A DNA stretch of 64,000 nucleotides. Origin: Cyanobacteria bacterium SZAS-4. GTDB taxonomy: Bacteria > Cyanobacteriota > Vampirovibrionia > Obscuribacterales > Obscuribacteraceae. Below are positions 55,287 to 64,000 of this stretch, piece by piece. Each line of letters begins with the position of its first letter. Position 1 is the stretch's first letter. The stretch spans positions 1 to 64,000 of the forward strand of contig JAFEAT010000009.1 in the NCBI GenBank assembly GCA_018266255.1. The letters run 5' to 3'. The notes below the pieces were generated by a model. It had not been told where the DNA came from. It was given only the letters and a program-made list of their open reading frames with translations, and searched no databases. The translations under genes were made by a program, and so were the position numbers.

Positions 55287-56900
55287 ATGTTTAACGCGGG
55301 CAAATCATCTCAATCTCCAAGAAATGTACGTCTACCGAAGCAGTCGGCGATGCCGAGCTACGGAGACATCCAGTTTCTGATGCAAGAGGCTAATAAAATT
55401 CTTGGACGCTGGGTCGAACTGCCTTATTCGGCTAGCGACCGCAAGCAAGAGTATATTCTCGCCGTCAAATACGACAATCGAGAGGAAGATCCAAACTGGT
55501 CGCTTTTCCAGGTGACAGCCAACGCTGGTCAAACTGCCATCTGGCAATATGCCAGCCGAGACTTGAGCTTGATCGCCAACTTGATCATGACGAGTTCCGG
55601 TGGCGATCAATTAGAAGATGTAATTCCATCCAGCGCTTTGATGGGCAAAGCCGGCGAATCTACAATGAGCGGACCCGTCGGTGGAATGGGTCAGACCGCT
55701 ACTCAAATGACGGGCAGTGGAATCACTTTTGACCCACCACGACCAGGTGCCAAAGCCACTTTGGAAGGCGACCTGAAAAATTTGCAGGTGCCGAATCTGC
55801 TCCAATCAATTAATTTGGCGAAGATGACTGGTCGCCTAGACGTTCGCAGTCGCAGCGAAAATTCAGAAATTTATTTCCAAGACGGCATTCCTCTCCATGG
55901 TGTGCTGAAAGAGTTGAAAGGCGATAACGCCTTGATCGAATTAATCACCTGGGCAAACGGTGAGTTCCGTTTCTGGCCAGATGAAAGAACAGCCGAACGC
56001 ACAATCAACAAACGACTCGACTCGATGTTGATGGAAGGTGTGGCGCTGCTCGACCAGAACAAATATCTGGAAACAGCCGGCCTTAAACTCGAATCGTGTC
56101 TGGTCAAAAAGAACGCCATGATTTCGGAAGAAGAGTTTGCCGCACGCGTTGCCAAAGGCGCACCCATCGGGCTGGAACAACAACTCGACTTTTACGAACT
56201 GATCGACAACCGCAATACGCTCTTTGATCTGTTGCGGAATCGGCCGATGAGCAAAGTCGATTGGGTGCCGATTCTCTTCAATTTAGTCAGTTGCGGTTTG
56301 GTGCAGATCACCGACCAGGCACCACAACAAAATCGACTGGCGACTTTAAAATCTCTGGGCGTCGACGAAGCCGCCGTTCAAGGTGTATTGAAGAACCTCT
56401 TACGGCCTGAAACAGGCATCCTCAGCTACCCCGCCTTTATATACCTTCTAGATCAAGAGTATTTGCGATACGAATATTTCAACCTTCCCTTCTCACTTCT
56501 CGTCTTCAGTATTGGCCAGCGAAAAGGCGGGCCGGATGGACTTGTAGAAGCGTTACAAATGTTGGCAGTTCGTCGCGCAATGCAAAGAATTTCTCTCGTA
56601 AAACGACAAGTCGACATGCTTGGACACTACGAAACCTTTGACTACGCAATGCTTTTGCCCAATACCAACTCCACCGCGGCGAGTGCTCTGGCAAACAGAA
56701 TTGCTGACGTTTTGCGCGAAGCACCACTTTCGTCAGATATGGATTCACGCAGTCTGGCCCTGGCTTTCGGGGTGGCGACAGTGCCTGAAGATTGTCAGGA
56801 ATTAGACAAGGTTTTAATTGCCGCACGCAAGGCTCGCGACAAAGCAAAATTCTCGCAGCAGCGAGTTGTGCTCGCACGTGAAATCATGCAACAGCCTTGA
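55287..56900 (+). CDS. PATAN (DUF4388) protein with degenerate GGDEF domain
   Basis: The 537-residue soluble protein has an N-terminal region (30-110) of unknown fold, a glycine/methionine-rich linker (SGPVGGMGQTATQM) and a PATAN/DUF4388 domain (about 155-260). That domain shows LEGDLKNLQVPNLLQSINLAKMTG-type start, EIYFQDGIPLHGVL and GEFRFWPDE. The C-terminal 140 residues have the GGDEF fold (FSLLVFSIG, AMLLPNT, LALAFGVATVP, ARKARDKAK), but the catalytic loop reads HYETF where GGDEF should be, so no cyclase activity is expected. PATAN proteins take part in two-component and gliding or twitching control; here it may bind c-di-GMP or a partner. It sits alone, 130 bases after gdhA. Confidence 0.85.
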   Translation: MFNAGKSSQSPRNVRLPKQSAMPSYGDIQFLMQEANKILGRWVELPYSASDRKQEYILAVKYDNREEDPNWSLFQVTANAGQTAIWQYASRDLSLIANLIMTSSGGDQLEDVIPSSALMGKAGESTMSGPVGGMGQTATQMTGSGITFDPPRPGAKATLEGDLKNLQVPNLLQSINLAKMTGRLDVRSRSENSEIYFQDGIPLHGVLKELKGDNALIELITWANGEFRFWPDERTAERTINKRLDSMLMEGVALLDQNKYLETAGLKLESCLVKKNAMISEEEFAARVAKGAPIGLEQQLDFYELIDNRNTLFDLLRNRPMSKVDWVPILFNLVSCGLVQITDQAPQQNRLATLKSLGVDEAAVQGVLKNLLRPETGILSYPAFIYLLDQEYLRYEYFNLPFSLLVFSIGQRKGGPDGLVEALQMLAVRRAMQRISLVKRQVDMLGHYETFDYAMLLPNTNSTAASALANRIADVLREAPLSSDMDSRSLALAFGVATVPEDCQELDKVLIAARKARDKAKFSQQRVVLAREIMQQP

Positions 56901-57065
56901 TAAAATCTGCTTGACATTGAGCCTGGCGCGATTAGAATGTTATTCGCGCATGACTTCAGCATGCCTCCAGATTTCTAGTACCAGGGCAAATGCCCTGAAG
57001 AAAACTATTGCAATGATGGGAAAACGAATGCACAATGCATTCGGTAGCCGAGCGCATAGGTGTCA

Positions 57066-57914
57066 ATGAGCAGTCCGTTTACAACGATAATGGCGCAAAG
57101 AGCGGCCTTCACCGATGGGCATCGGTCCGACGAAGGTGTCGTTAGCAACGTCAGCACTCTGAATCTCACTGACATAGCTGGGCAGCCACCACTTTCGCAA
57201 GGCCGCGAAGGTGTCGCCTTCAAAGTTAACGCCCCACCTTTAACACCAAAGACGCTCGATCTTGCACCACCAAAAACGCTCGACCTGGGTGGAAACACAT
57301 ACGGTTCAAATTCTGAAGTAAACAACGCCGGAATTCTCAGACGCACAGCGACTGCAGATTCGACGAGTGGAACTCAAGGAGCACTGAAGGCTCCTGAGAC
57401 GGTCGCGCTAAAAGCAGACCGAACGCTCCCGACGATCGAATCCATAACGTTCGCTCCGACAGAAAACACGGCGCTCAAAACAGCAACCTTCAAGACAGCT
57501 GAAGCAGACGCGCAAATCACAGATGGCACTGCCGCGAAACGAGCACCAGCGCTCTCTCTGCCTAATTTCGCCGCTGTCTACGAAGCCACTGGCGGCAAAT
57601 TTGCCAATGCATCATACGATCTTTCCATGCAGCCCGATGGTGGCATCAAACATAAGTACACCGCAGCAGATTTCACCACATGCACTTTGACTAGCAAAGA
57701 CGGATCAGCAACTGCAACAGTGGCAGATTCATATGCCAGACCCACGATTCAAGAAGAAATCGGTGCCGACGGAAACTGCAGAGTGACCCGCTTTTCCTAC
57801 AAAGATGAAGGCAACAGAAAAGCGATGTTCGCCTCCAGCAAAGAAGTAACTGAAGCAGATGGAACAGTTAAGACTTTCAACTACGATAAATTCGGCAAGG
57901 TTCTGCAAGCCTGA
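57066..57914 (+). CDS. Hypothetical protein with YD-like C-terminal region
   Basis: The ATG at 57066 follows AGGTG by 3 bases; a GTG two codons earlier is the alternative. The 282-residue product has no signal peptide. The first half is low-complexity, with a direct repeat (PKTLDLAPPKTLDL). The C-terminal 110 residues form beta-rich units ending in DGTVKTFNYDKFGKVLQ, similar in style to YD/RHS-type 'G-x-x-x-x-Y-D-x-x-G' strands and to the strands in the giant protein at 59924-64000 (for example RTIEYADESKTILRPDG). No known family is recognised. Confidence 0.65.
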   Translation: MSSPFTTIMAQRAAFTDGHRSDEGVVSNVSTLNLTDIAGQPPLSQGREGVAFKVNAPPLTPKTLDLAPPKTLDLGGNTYGSNSEVNNAGILRRTATADSTSGTQGALKAPETVALKADRTLPTIESITFAPTENTALKTATFKTAEADAQITDGTAAKRAPALSLPNFAAVYEATGGKFANASYDLSMQPDGGIKHKYTAADFTTCTLTSKDGSATATVADSYARPTIQEEIGADGNCRVTRFSYKDEGNRKAMFASSKEVTEADGTVKTFNYDKFGKVLQA

Positions 57915-57960
57915 TCATTTCGCCGAGCAGCTTGCTGCCAGGCTATCCTCGGAGTAGCGG

Positions 57961-58512
57961 ATGCCTGACCTGAATAAACAGTTCAACCGAACGACTGTAG
58001 CGCTCTTGCGTGGCGATATAACCCGTCAAGAAGCCGACGCCATCGTCAATGCCGCCAATTCGGGGCTGCGTGGTGGCGGTGGCGTTGATGGTGCTATCCA
58101 TCGTGCCGGCGGTCCAAGCATTATGCAAGAGTGCGATCAGATCAGACGAATGGAGGGCGGTTGTCAGCCCGGTCATGCTGTCATCACAGGTGGTGGCAAT
58201 TTGAAGTGCCAGTATGTCATTCACACTGTCGGTCCCAAGTATCGAGATGGCAGAGTCGATGAACCGAGAATTCTGCGCGATGCGTATCAGAGCAGCCTCA
58301 CACTAGCAAACACTTACGAGCTCAAGAGTATTGCGATTCCATCCATCGGCACGGGTGCATATGGATATCCATTGGAAGAAGCAGCAGAAATAGCACTGGA
58401 CACTGTGCATAAATTTTGCCAAACTGATACTACTCTCAGTGACATAAGATTCGTTCTTTTCGATCAATTTTCATACGACGCCTTCGCGGAAAAATTTGCC
58501 AAGTTGAGTTAG
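57961..58512 (+). CDS. Macro-domain protein (O-acetyl-ADP-ribose deacetylase type)
   Basis: The 183-residue protein is a single macro domain: VALLRGDITRQEADAIVNAA, NSGLRGGGGVDGAIHRAG, GHAVITGGGNLKCQYVIH and SIGTGAYGYPLEEAA. The GDIT, NAAN, GGGVDGAI and GTGAYG parts form the ADP-ribose pocket, and the Asn/Asp of the catalytic loop are present. It matches YmdB/MacroD enzymes that remove ADP-ribose or O-acetyl-ADP-ribose. The stop is 18 bases before the dinB start, so the two are co-transcribed, hinting at a DNA-damage role. Confidence 0.93.
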   Translation: MPDLNKQFNRTTVALLRGDITRQEADAIVNAANSGLRGGGGVDGAIHRAGGPSIMQECDQIRRMEGGCQPGHAVITGGGNLKCQYVIHTVGPKYRDGRVDEPRILRDAYQSSLTLANTYELKSIAIPSIGTGAYGYPLEEAAEIALDTVHKFCQTDTTLSDIRFVLFDQFSYDAFAEKFAKLS

Positions 58513-58530
58513 CACTAGTTGGAGTCGTGC

Positions 58531-59634
58531 GTGACATCTCAGCCTCAGCTGATTCGCAAGATCATTCATGTTGACATGGATGCATTTTTCGCATCGGTGG
58601 AACAGCGCGACGAGCCAAAGTATCGCGGTAAACCACTGGCAGTTGGAGGAACACCTGACCAACGCGGAGTGGTTGCAGCAGCAAGCTACGAAGCGCGCGA
58701 ATACGGCATTCACTCTGCCATGCCTTCACGCACAGCAATGCAGAAGTGCCCGCATCTAATTTTCGTGCGCCCTCGCTTTCACGTCTATCAAGAAATCTCT
58801 GACAAGATTCGCGAGATCTTTCACCGCTTCACAGACCTGGTGGAGCCACTCTCTCTAGACGAAGCTTATCTCGACGTGACAGAGAACAAGCTAGGCATGC
58901 CATCAGCAACTTTAATCGCGAAAGAGATCAAGAAGAATATTTTTGACGAGACACAGTTGACTGCATCTGCTGGAATTTCGATCAACAAATTTTTGGCGAA
59001 AACGGCTTCAGCTGTCAACAAGCCAAATGGACTGTTCTTAATTCCACCAGATCAGGCGGAATCATACGTTGAAAAACTAGCGATCGAAAAATTCTACGGG
59101 GTCGGACACGTCACCGCAGAAAAGATGCGCAACGCGGGAGTGTTTACCGGAGCCGATCTCAAACGATGGAGCGAAGTCGATTTAGTAAAACGCTTCGGAA
59201 AAGTCGGCAGCTTTTATTTCAATATTGTCAGAGGTCACGACGATCGTCCGGTGGTGCCAAATCGAATTCGCAAATCGTTGGGCGCAGAGGAAAGCTACGC
59301 AGAAGACCTGATTGAGCGCGCCTCCATCATTTCTGCCCTGGAAGAGATTGCAGAAACGCTGAAGAGAAGAGTAGATAATAGCGAGACCAGCGGCAGAACG
59401 CTGACTTTGAAAGTCAAATATGGTGACTATCAACAAGTGACACGCAGCCGCACTATGGCATCATCTATTCAAACTGTCGACGAGATTATGAAACTCGCGT
59501 TAGACCTGCTCGACTCGACAGAAATTGCGCAGAGGCATGTTCGACTGCTTGGCCTGGCTCTATCAAACCTTGATTGCGAGCGCGAAGAAGAAGACTGGGT
59601 GCAACTGATGATCGATTTCAAATACTCGGACTAG
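58531..59634 (+). CDS. dinB: DNA polymerase IV (DinB)
   Basis: GTG 58531 is chosen because GGAG lies 6 bases upstream; a TTG four codons earlier overlaps that site. The 367-residue Y-family polymerase has IIHVDMDAFFASVEQRD (Asp15), YEAREYGIHSAM and SLDEAY (Asp110, Glu111), so both metal-binding sites are intact. The C-terminal little-finger domain is complete, but the C-terminus lacks a clear beta-clamp pentapeptide. It performs error-prone translesion synthesis. It forms an operon with the macro-domain gene. No LexA-like box was obvious upstream. Confidence 0.95.
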   Translation: MTSQPQLIRKIIHVDMDAFFASVEQRDEPKYRGKPLAVGGTPDQRGVVAAASYEAREYGIHSAMPSRTAMQKCPHLIFVRPRFHVYQEISDKIREIFHRFTDLVEPLSLDEAYLDVTENKLGMPSATLIAKEIKKNIFDETQLTASAGISINKFLAKTASAVNKPNGLFLIPPDQAESYVEKLAIEKFYGVGHVTAEKMRNAGVFTGADLKRWSEVDLVKRFGKVGSFYFNIVRGHDDRPVVPNRIRKSLGAEESYAEDLIERASIISALEEIAETLKRRVDNSETSGRTLTLKVKYGDYQQVTRSRTMASSIQTVDEIMKLALDLLDSTEIAQRHVRLLGLALSNLDCEREEEDWVQLMIDFKYSD

Positions 59635-59864
59635 TCTTCGATGTACTGAGACCAGAACTCGGTGCGTTCAGTCCACGCACAACCGTCGTTTCCACATGTC
59701 AACGTGACACGTGAACCTCGCGAATCGATATCGGTGTAGCCGAGTCCATCTCGCACGGCGTCAATGGTTTCAGCGTACTTGTCGTACTTCTGAATCGGTT
59801 TCTTGCATTGAGGACAAGTCATTTTCTTGTCTGCAATTGCATTCTTGATAACTTGGAGCGACAT
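59631..59864 (-). CDS. Small zinc-ribbon protein
   Basis: The 77-residue protein has CPQCKKPIQKYDK and then CGNDGCAW, two CxxC-like pairs that should bind one Zn2+. It is convergent with dinB: the four bases CTAG at 59631-59634 provide the TAG stop on both strands. No function can be assigned. The ATG lies about 60 bases upstream of the giant gene's end. Confidence 0.7.
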   Translation of the reverse strand: MSLQVIKNAIADKKMTCPQCKKPIQKYDKYAETIDAVRDGLGYTDIDSRGSRVTLTCGNDGCAWTERTEFWSQYIED

Positions 59865-59923
59865 GCTATTTATCCTACGAAGTTCTGTCGCTGTACATCT
59901 TAGCCGATCAGAGCTTCGCCAGA

Positions 59924-62900
59924 TTAAAGACCGTCGCCTTCGTGATGTGGACCGTCAATCAGTCCGGGGTCGACAGCGTTGTTAAGGTCAGCTGCGTCTT
60001 CGATGCCATCGAAAGCTGGGTCGCCTTCTCTTGTGGCTGTCCAATCAGACATGTCGAAATCACCGGCGGGGGTTTTGCCACCCTGCTGTTCGAGCGGATC
60101 TGGATAGAAGTCTGGTGGTGGTTCGTCTTGCGGATAAACCTCGCCGCCTTCTTCGATCGGATACTCTTCGTCTAGCCTTAAATCTCTCTGGCGCTCGATT
60201 GGACCTTGATGTTTGCCCATACCTGGCTTAGCAGGACCTTCGAACTCAGCATCACGGTCAACCCATGGAGCTCTGATTTCGCCGCTCGACAGTCCGTTCA
60301 CGAGATCAAAGACTCGTCCCTGCTCTGCTGGTGAATCAGGCAACAGCTGCAACGCGGCTTTCATGGCGAGAGCGTGGTTGGCTTCGTAAGCTGCTGGATT
60401 TTTCTGCTGAGCCCAGTTTGCATCTCTGATCGCTTGAATCAAAAGTTTGACGGTGTAAATGTCGCGCGCTTGCGGCACAGTCAATTTCAACAACTCTTGA
60501 TACTCAGTCGGTTGTGCTTTGTCTCGCGCAGACTTAGGCGGAGTGAGCACATTCATCACGTCTTTCAGTGCGCGAGCATCATCGGCACCCAACTTGAGCA
60601 GCTGAGATTGAATTTCTTTCGGCGCAAATTGTAGAACATCAGACATGGTGCGCAAACGAGCTGGCAGCGTGTCTGCAGGCAAAGTGAAGTCGCGCGGCGG
60701 TCTCGCTGGTCTGCCACCTGGCTCGGGCTCTTTCTGTTTCTGTACTTTCTCTGGGTTCTGCTCCAGATACTGCCTGACATCAGGCGGCAATTTGTCTGGC
60801 TCGAAACGAACGCGCACATCTTTGCGTACGTTGTCTGGCAAACTTTCAGGTCCAAGCTGATTTCCGCTGACGAGCCAACTTGGATATTGCAAGGTGCTTG
60901 GGCGACCTTCTGGAGCATTCAAGTAAGCGCGAATGATATTGCGTGCTTCGAATGCGCGCGTTTGACCAGCTTCAGACTGTTGTTCAGCCAGCGTGTCACC
61001 GCCGCGCAACATGCGTTGAACACTGTCTTGCAGCAAGACTTGTCCACCATCACGCAAATGCAAGTCGACCCAGTTAGGCAAGTTGCGACCCGTGCCACCA
61101 AACGTGTCAGGATGAGTGCCCATCGCGAAATTGAGCCATTGTACAAATTGCGTGTCAGTCATTTGACCGAAACTATTTTTCAAATTGATCGCGGCAACAC
61201 TGGCTTCGTTGTAGTCACTGCTACTGAGCTTCTCGACAAGATTGGCGACTTCGGCGCGGCTGCGAACGTTAGGTCCACTTTGCGTCGCTTGTGTGTCTGT
61301 TGCGTCAACTGGCTGACGTTCAGGCAGCGTGCCATCGGAATTTTTCCAGGCTGTTTGATTTTCAACACCAGCATGTTCGATTCGACCGTCACGGTAAACA
61401 GTGGTGGCCTTGCCGTTTTCATAGACAACCTTGTCTATTTCACCTTTTGCATATTCGATCAAATAGTTGCCGTTAGAGAATGATGCTTTCCAACTACCGT
61501 CAGCTCGCACTTCAATGTTGACACCATCAGGTCGCAGAATCGTTTTCGATTCATCTGCGTACTCTATCGTTCTCTGACCGCTTGGTTCGTCGGTAATGCG
61601 AACAACTCCTTCGGCATTGCGTTGCGGATTGAAAGTTGCCACCACAGAACCATCTTCGAGCTTGCGAGTCGTAACAGCTTCTCTACTTTGATCGATTCGT
61701 GGACTGCCGCCATACATGCGGTCTGTCTCAGGTTTCGGTGGAGCCAGATCCCAGAAAAGATCAGCGCCGCTCTTCTGCATGCGGGCGATCATGTCTGGTG
61801 TGATTTCAGCGGCAACGGCATCATATTTTGCCTTAGCAGCTTCGAACGACTTCAAATTGTCAGTGCCGAAGAACGAATCGAGCACTGCAGCAATACGGCT
61901 ACTGTTGGTGTTTTCGCCGATGCGACGAGCCGCAGCCATTTCAATTTGATCGGCAGTCGGATCACTGTTCCGCTTCAACCAATCCATCACGTCAAATCGT
62001 TTTTCAGCAAGTTGCTCTGGTGGAGCGTCTTTCAGCGCCGCCAACAGATCGTTCAGGTCTTGTACGCGAACTTTCGCATGCTGCCCTTCAGTAGTGTTAG
62101 GGAAAAGATCTGCCAATGGAATGACGTCTGGCTTGCCGCTCACTTCCCAATTCTCAGTCGGGAATTTAGCTTCGCGTAAGAGCGCTTGCAATCGACCATC
62201 GCCACTTCTGGCGGCATACCAATCTAACGATTCGCCAAGTCCTTCGCTGTCAGGACTCTTGAGCGCCTGTCGAACTGCATCGATATAACTCGCAGGAGAT
62301 TGTGGATCGCGGCTGACGACTTCCAATACGTTGACCAACATACGGAATTGCGCTTCCTTCTCTGGAGGCACTGCAACCGTTTCAGGTAGTGGCTTGCCGT
62401 CTTTACCTGTCTCATAGACTGGTTTTCCGTCACCATCGAATTCGAGTTTGCCGGTTCCGTCAACTTTTTGCTGGTTGATGATGTCGCCGTTGGCGTCTCG
62501 AACTGGAACCCAAGATTGCACGCCGCGGTAAGCTTCGAATACAGCTAATTGTGTGTTGCGGTCCAAACCGAGATCTATCGCGGTTTGCCACATCTGTTTA
62601 TCAAGACCTTTGCCTTCGTTCTGGGCAAATTCTTTGAAGGCATCTACGTCTAAAGGATTGGTTCGAAGTAGATCAGCACCTTTTCTGAAGGCCTCACCGT
62701 GATACGCTTCGCCGATCTGAATCTTCGCGTCAACACCGTAACCGAGTTGCTCTGCGGCGGTAAGCATGTGCTTTTCCATCGCAGGACCGTAGTCTTGAGC
62801 AAATTTCTTCAGCGCAACTGTGTCGATGCCGCCCTCTGTTGTGAGAATGCGGGCACCAGCGTTCATCGCTGCTTGCTGTCCGATGTCTTCAACTTGAACG

Positions 62901-64000
62901 TTGATCTGACGCGGCTCGTAAGCACGCTCGATCAAGGCGCGGGCGATATCTGAATTTTTCTGCTGTTCGCCGAGACGCTCAAGCTCAGGGCGAATTGACT
63001 GACCTTTGTCTCTAACGAATTGATCGAATGCTGCTTGCTGTTCGTAAGTGGCACCATCAGCTGTCGCAGTGGTGAGCAAGTCTCTGCCTTCTTTCATGGC
63101 AAAGTCGTGACGAACTAGATCGAGCGCTTTCTCTGGATACTTGAGTTGTTCGGCGACTGTCTCTAAATGAGTCTGTAAGCCTTGTCCCTTTCCTTCAACG
63201 TACTCGGTGAACTTCTGACGTTGCTGTTCGGCTTCTAGCTTTGCGGCATCGGCGACTTGTCTAGCCTGTGTTGCAGCATCAACTATGGTTGCGGAAGCGA
63301 GTGGATCGCGGGCTTTCGCTTCAGCGAGAATGGCTCGGTCTTCAGCGAGTTTGGCTGCGTCTTGAGTCTTCAAAACGTTATTGAGCTCTTTAGCGCCTTC
63401 AATCAAATCAGCGTGACGAGCCGTTTCTACTTCTGGAATTGTAATTCTGCGCTTGGGTGCGCCTGTTGCATCAGTGCCTGTTTCAGCTGTGACTTCAGGA
63501 CGAGTAGCACTATCTGTGGTGGCATCGCGAAGGTCGGCATTAACAATAACTGGAGGTCTTTCGACATTGTCAGGCAACATATCGAGAGTGCCTTTGCCCT
63601 TGCCTTTTCCGCCATCCACGACAGTTGTGGTGTCAGGTACAACCGGCGTTTCCACCACTTCTGGTGTTTCAGTCACGTCTGGTGCAACAACCTTATCTTT
63701 GCCCCGTCCGCTTCCTCTGCCTTTACCAGCTCCTGTGCCAACCTCTTTTCCAGCGTTGAATTTGTCGACTAACGCTGCCAGCTGAGCGCTCAAATCGCCT
63801 GAGTTCAAATCTTCTGCGACCGGCGTTTCTGCAGCTTTAGTTGGATCTGCAACGACCTTTGATGCATCATCGACAACTTTGGTCGGATCTGCGACAACTT
63901 TCGTTGGATCAACAACCTCAGTTTTGGTTGGATCGACGACTCCATCGACTGGTGGAGAAACATTGTGCTTGATGCCATCTGGTCCATCAGCGTCACCACC
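59924..64000 (-). CDS. Giant repeat protein, N-terminus beyond right edge
   Basis: The frame runs open to 64000, so 1358 residues plus stop are visible and the start is off-window. It opens with VVDPTK-type repeats (VVDPTKTEVVDPTKVVADPTK), then a low-complexity GKGRGSGRGK stretch. About four helical units of 55-60 residues follow (FTEYVEGKGQGL, FDQFVRDKGQSI, LKKFAQDYGPAM, FKEFAQNEGKGL, each followed by an AEQL/A-x-DLG helix). A middle region, a beta-strand block with YADESKTILRPDG and VYENGKATTVYRDGRIEH, and an acidic proline-rich C-terminus (EGGEVYPQDEPPPDFYPD) complete it. There is no membrane segment in view. I do not recognise a family. It could be a surface or toxin-like giant, or a cytoplasmic scaffold. 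Confidence 0.7.
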   Translation of the reverse strand, partial: GGDADGPDGIKHNVSPPVDGVVDPTKTEVVDPTKVVADPTKVVDDASKVVADPTKAAETPVAEDLNSGDLSAQLAALVDKFNAGKEVGTGAGKGRGSGRGKDKVVAPDVTETPEVVETPVVPDTTTVVDGGKGKGKGTLDMLPDNVERPPVIVNADLRDATTDSATRPEVTAETGTDATGAPKRRITIPEVETARHADLIEGAKELNNVLKTQDAAKLAEDRAILAEAKARDPLASATIVDAATQARQVADAAKLEAEQQRQKFTEYVEGKGQGLQTHLETVAEQLKYPEKALDLVRHDFAMKEGRDLLTTATADGATYEQQAAFDQFVRDKGQSIRPELERLGEQQKNSDIARALIERAYEPRQINVQVEDIGQQAAMNAGARILTTEGGIDTVALKKFAQDYGPAMEKHMLTAAEQLGYGVDAKIQIGEAYHGEAFRKGADLLRTNPLDVDAFKEFAQNEGKGLDKQMWQTAIDLGLDRNTQLAVFEAYRGVQSWVPVRDANGDIINQQKVDGTGKLEFDGDGKPVYETGKDGKPLPETVAVPPEKEAQFRMLVNVLEVVSRDPQSPASYIDAVRQALKSPDSEGLGESLDWYAARSGDGRLQALLREAKFPTENWEVSGKPDVIPLADLFPNTTEGQHAKVRVQDLNDLLAALKDAPPEQLAEKRFDVMDWLKRNSDPTADQIEMAAARRIGENTNSSRIAAVLDSFFGTDNLKSFEAAKAKYDAVAAEITPDMIARMQKSGADLFWDLAPPKPETDRMYGGSPRIDQSREAVTTRKLEDGSVVATFNPQRNAEGVVRITDEPSGQRTIEYADESKTILRPDGVNIEVRADGSWKASFSNGNYLIEYAKGEIDKVVYENGKATTVYRDGRIEHAGVENQTAWKNSDGTLPERQPVDATDTQATQSGPNVRSRAEVANLVEKLSSSDYNEASVAAINLKNSFGQMTDTQFVQWLNFAMGTHPDTFGGTGRNLPNWVDLHLRDGGQVLLQDSVQRMLRGGDTLAEQQSEAGQTRAFEARNIIRAYLNAPEGRPSTLQYPSWLVSGNQLGPESLPDNVRKDVRVRFEPDKLPPDVRQYLEQNPEKVQKQKEPEPGGRPARPPRDFTLPADTLPARLRTMSDVLQFAPKEIQSQLLKLGADDARALKDVMNVLTPPKSARDKAQPTEYQELLKLTVPQARDIYTVKLLIQAIRDANWAQQKNPAAYEANHALAMKAALQLLPDSPAEQGRVFDLVNGLSSGEIRAPWVDRDAEFEGPAKPGMGKHQGPIERQRDLRLDEEYPIEEGGEVYPQDEPPPDFYPDPLEQQGGKTPAGDFDMSDWTATREGDPAFDGIEDAADLNNAVDPGLIDGPHHEGDGL

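Overview
The window is about 64 kb of bacterial chromosome with no rRNA, tRNA, phage structural genes, transposase or CRISPR array that I can see. Several traits point to an uncultivated Gram-negative-type lineage: many secreted or TPR proteins of unknown role, a PATAN/DUF4388 protein, Tad-like secreted proteins, large multi-domain kinases, frequent GTG/TTG starts and long proline/threonine linkers. My best guess is a melainabacterial (Obscuribacterales-like) member of the Cyanobacteriota. This is inference from protein style and not proof. No DNA-binding transcription factor is recognisable in the window; the regulatory proteins present are two histidine kinases, a GGDEF-EAL protein and a PATAN protein.

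Layout. (1) 1-582 is the start of a minus-strand gene with a LysM-like segment that runs off the left edge. (2) 812-6987 is a six-gene minus-strand operon of the MoxR/Bat type: VWA, TPR, VWA, MoxR ATPase, DUF58 and a BatD-like membrane protein. (3) 7864-14425 is a plus-strand, GC-richer trio: a secreted S41 protease, a YddA/SbmA-type ABC transporter and an M16 metallopeptidase. (4) 14484-25474 is an unusual island. Two paralogous modules, each a Tad-like secreted protein of about 750 residues plus a small exported partner, face away from each other on either side of one sensor histidine kinase. The area is dotted with decayed short tandem repeats. TPR, small secreted and glycine-zipper proteins follow.

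(5) 26029-31945 holds a soluble hybrid kinase with two kinase cores, three receivers and an HPt, in which three of the six phospho-sites are altered, and a TPR protein. (6) 32339-36748 holds a zinc-ribbon protein and a pair of ATP-dependent ligases (a LigC-like ligase, then a full PE-LIG-POL LigD) without a neighbouring Ku. (7) 36750-42101, minus strand, is a Nat-type ABC exporter with one plain permease and one permease fused to a CPBP protease domain, followed upstream by a secreted PDZ-VWA protein. (8) 42193-49837 holds an Eco57I-like methylase, a GGDEF-EAL protein, an LPG-synthase-type membrane protein, a patatin and a secreted glycosidase-like protein.

(9) 50033-59864 is mostly housekeeping and stress functions: a Bax1-I/YccA protein, mutM, a Ca2+/H+ antiporter, a Nudix hydrolase, glutamate dehydrogenase, PATAN plus degenerate GGDEF, a macro-domain protein, dinB and a zinc ribbon. 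(10) 59924-64000 is a giant repeat protein running off the right edge.

The most interesting units are the mirrored Tad-like modules around a kinase, the protease-transporter-protease trio, and the hybrid kinase with degenerate phospho-sites.
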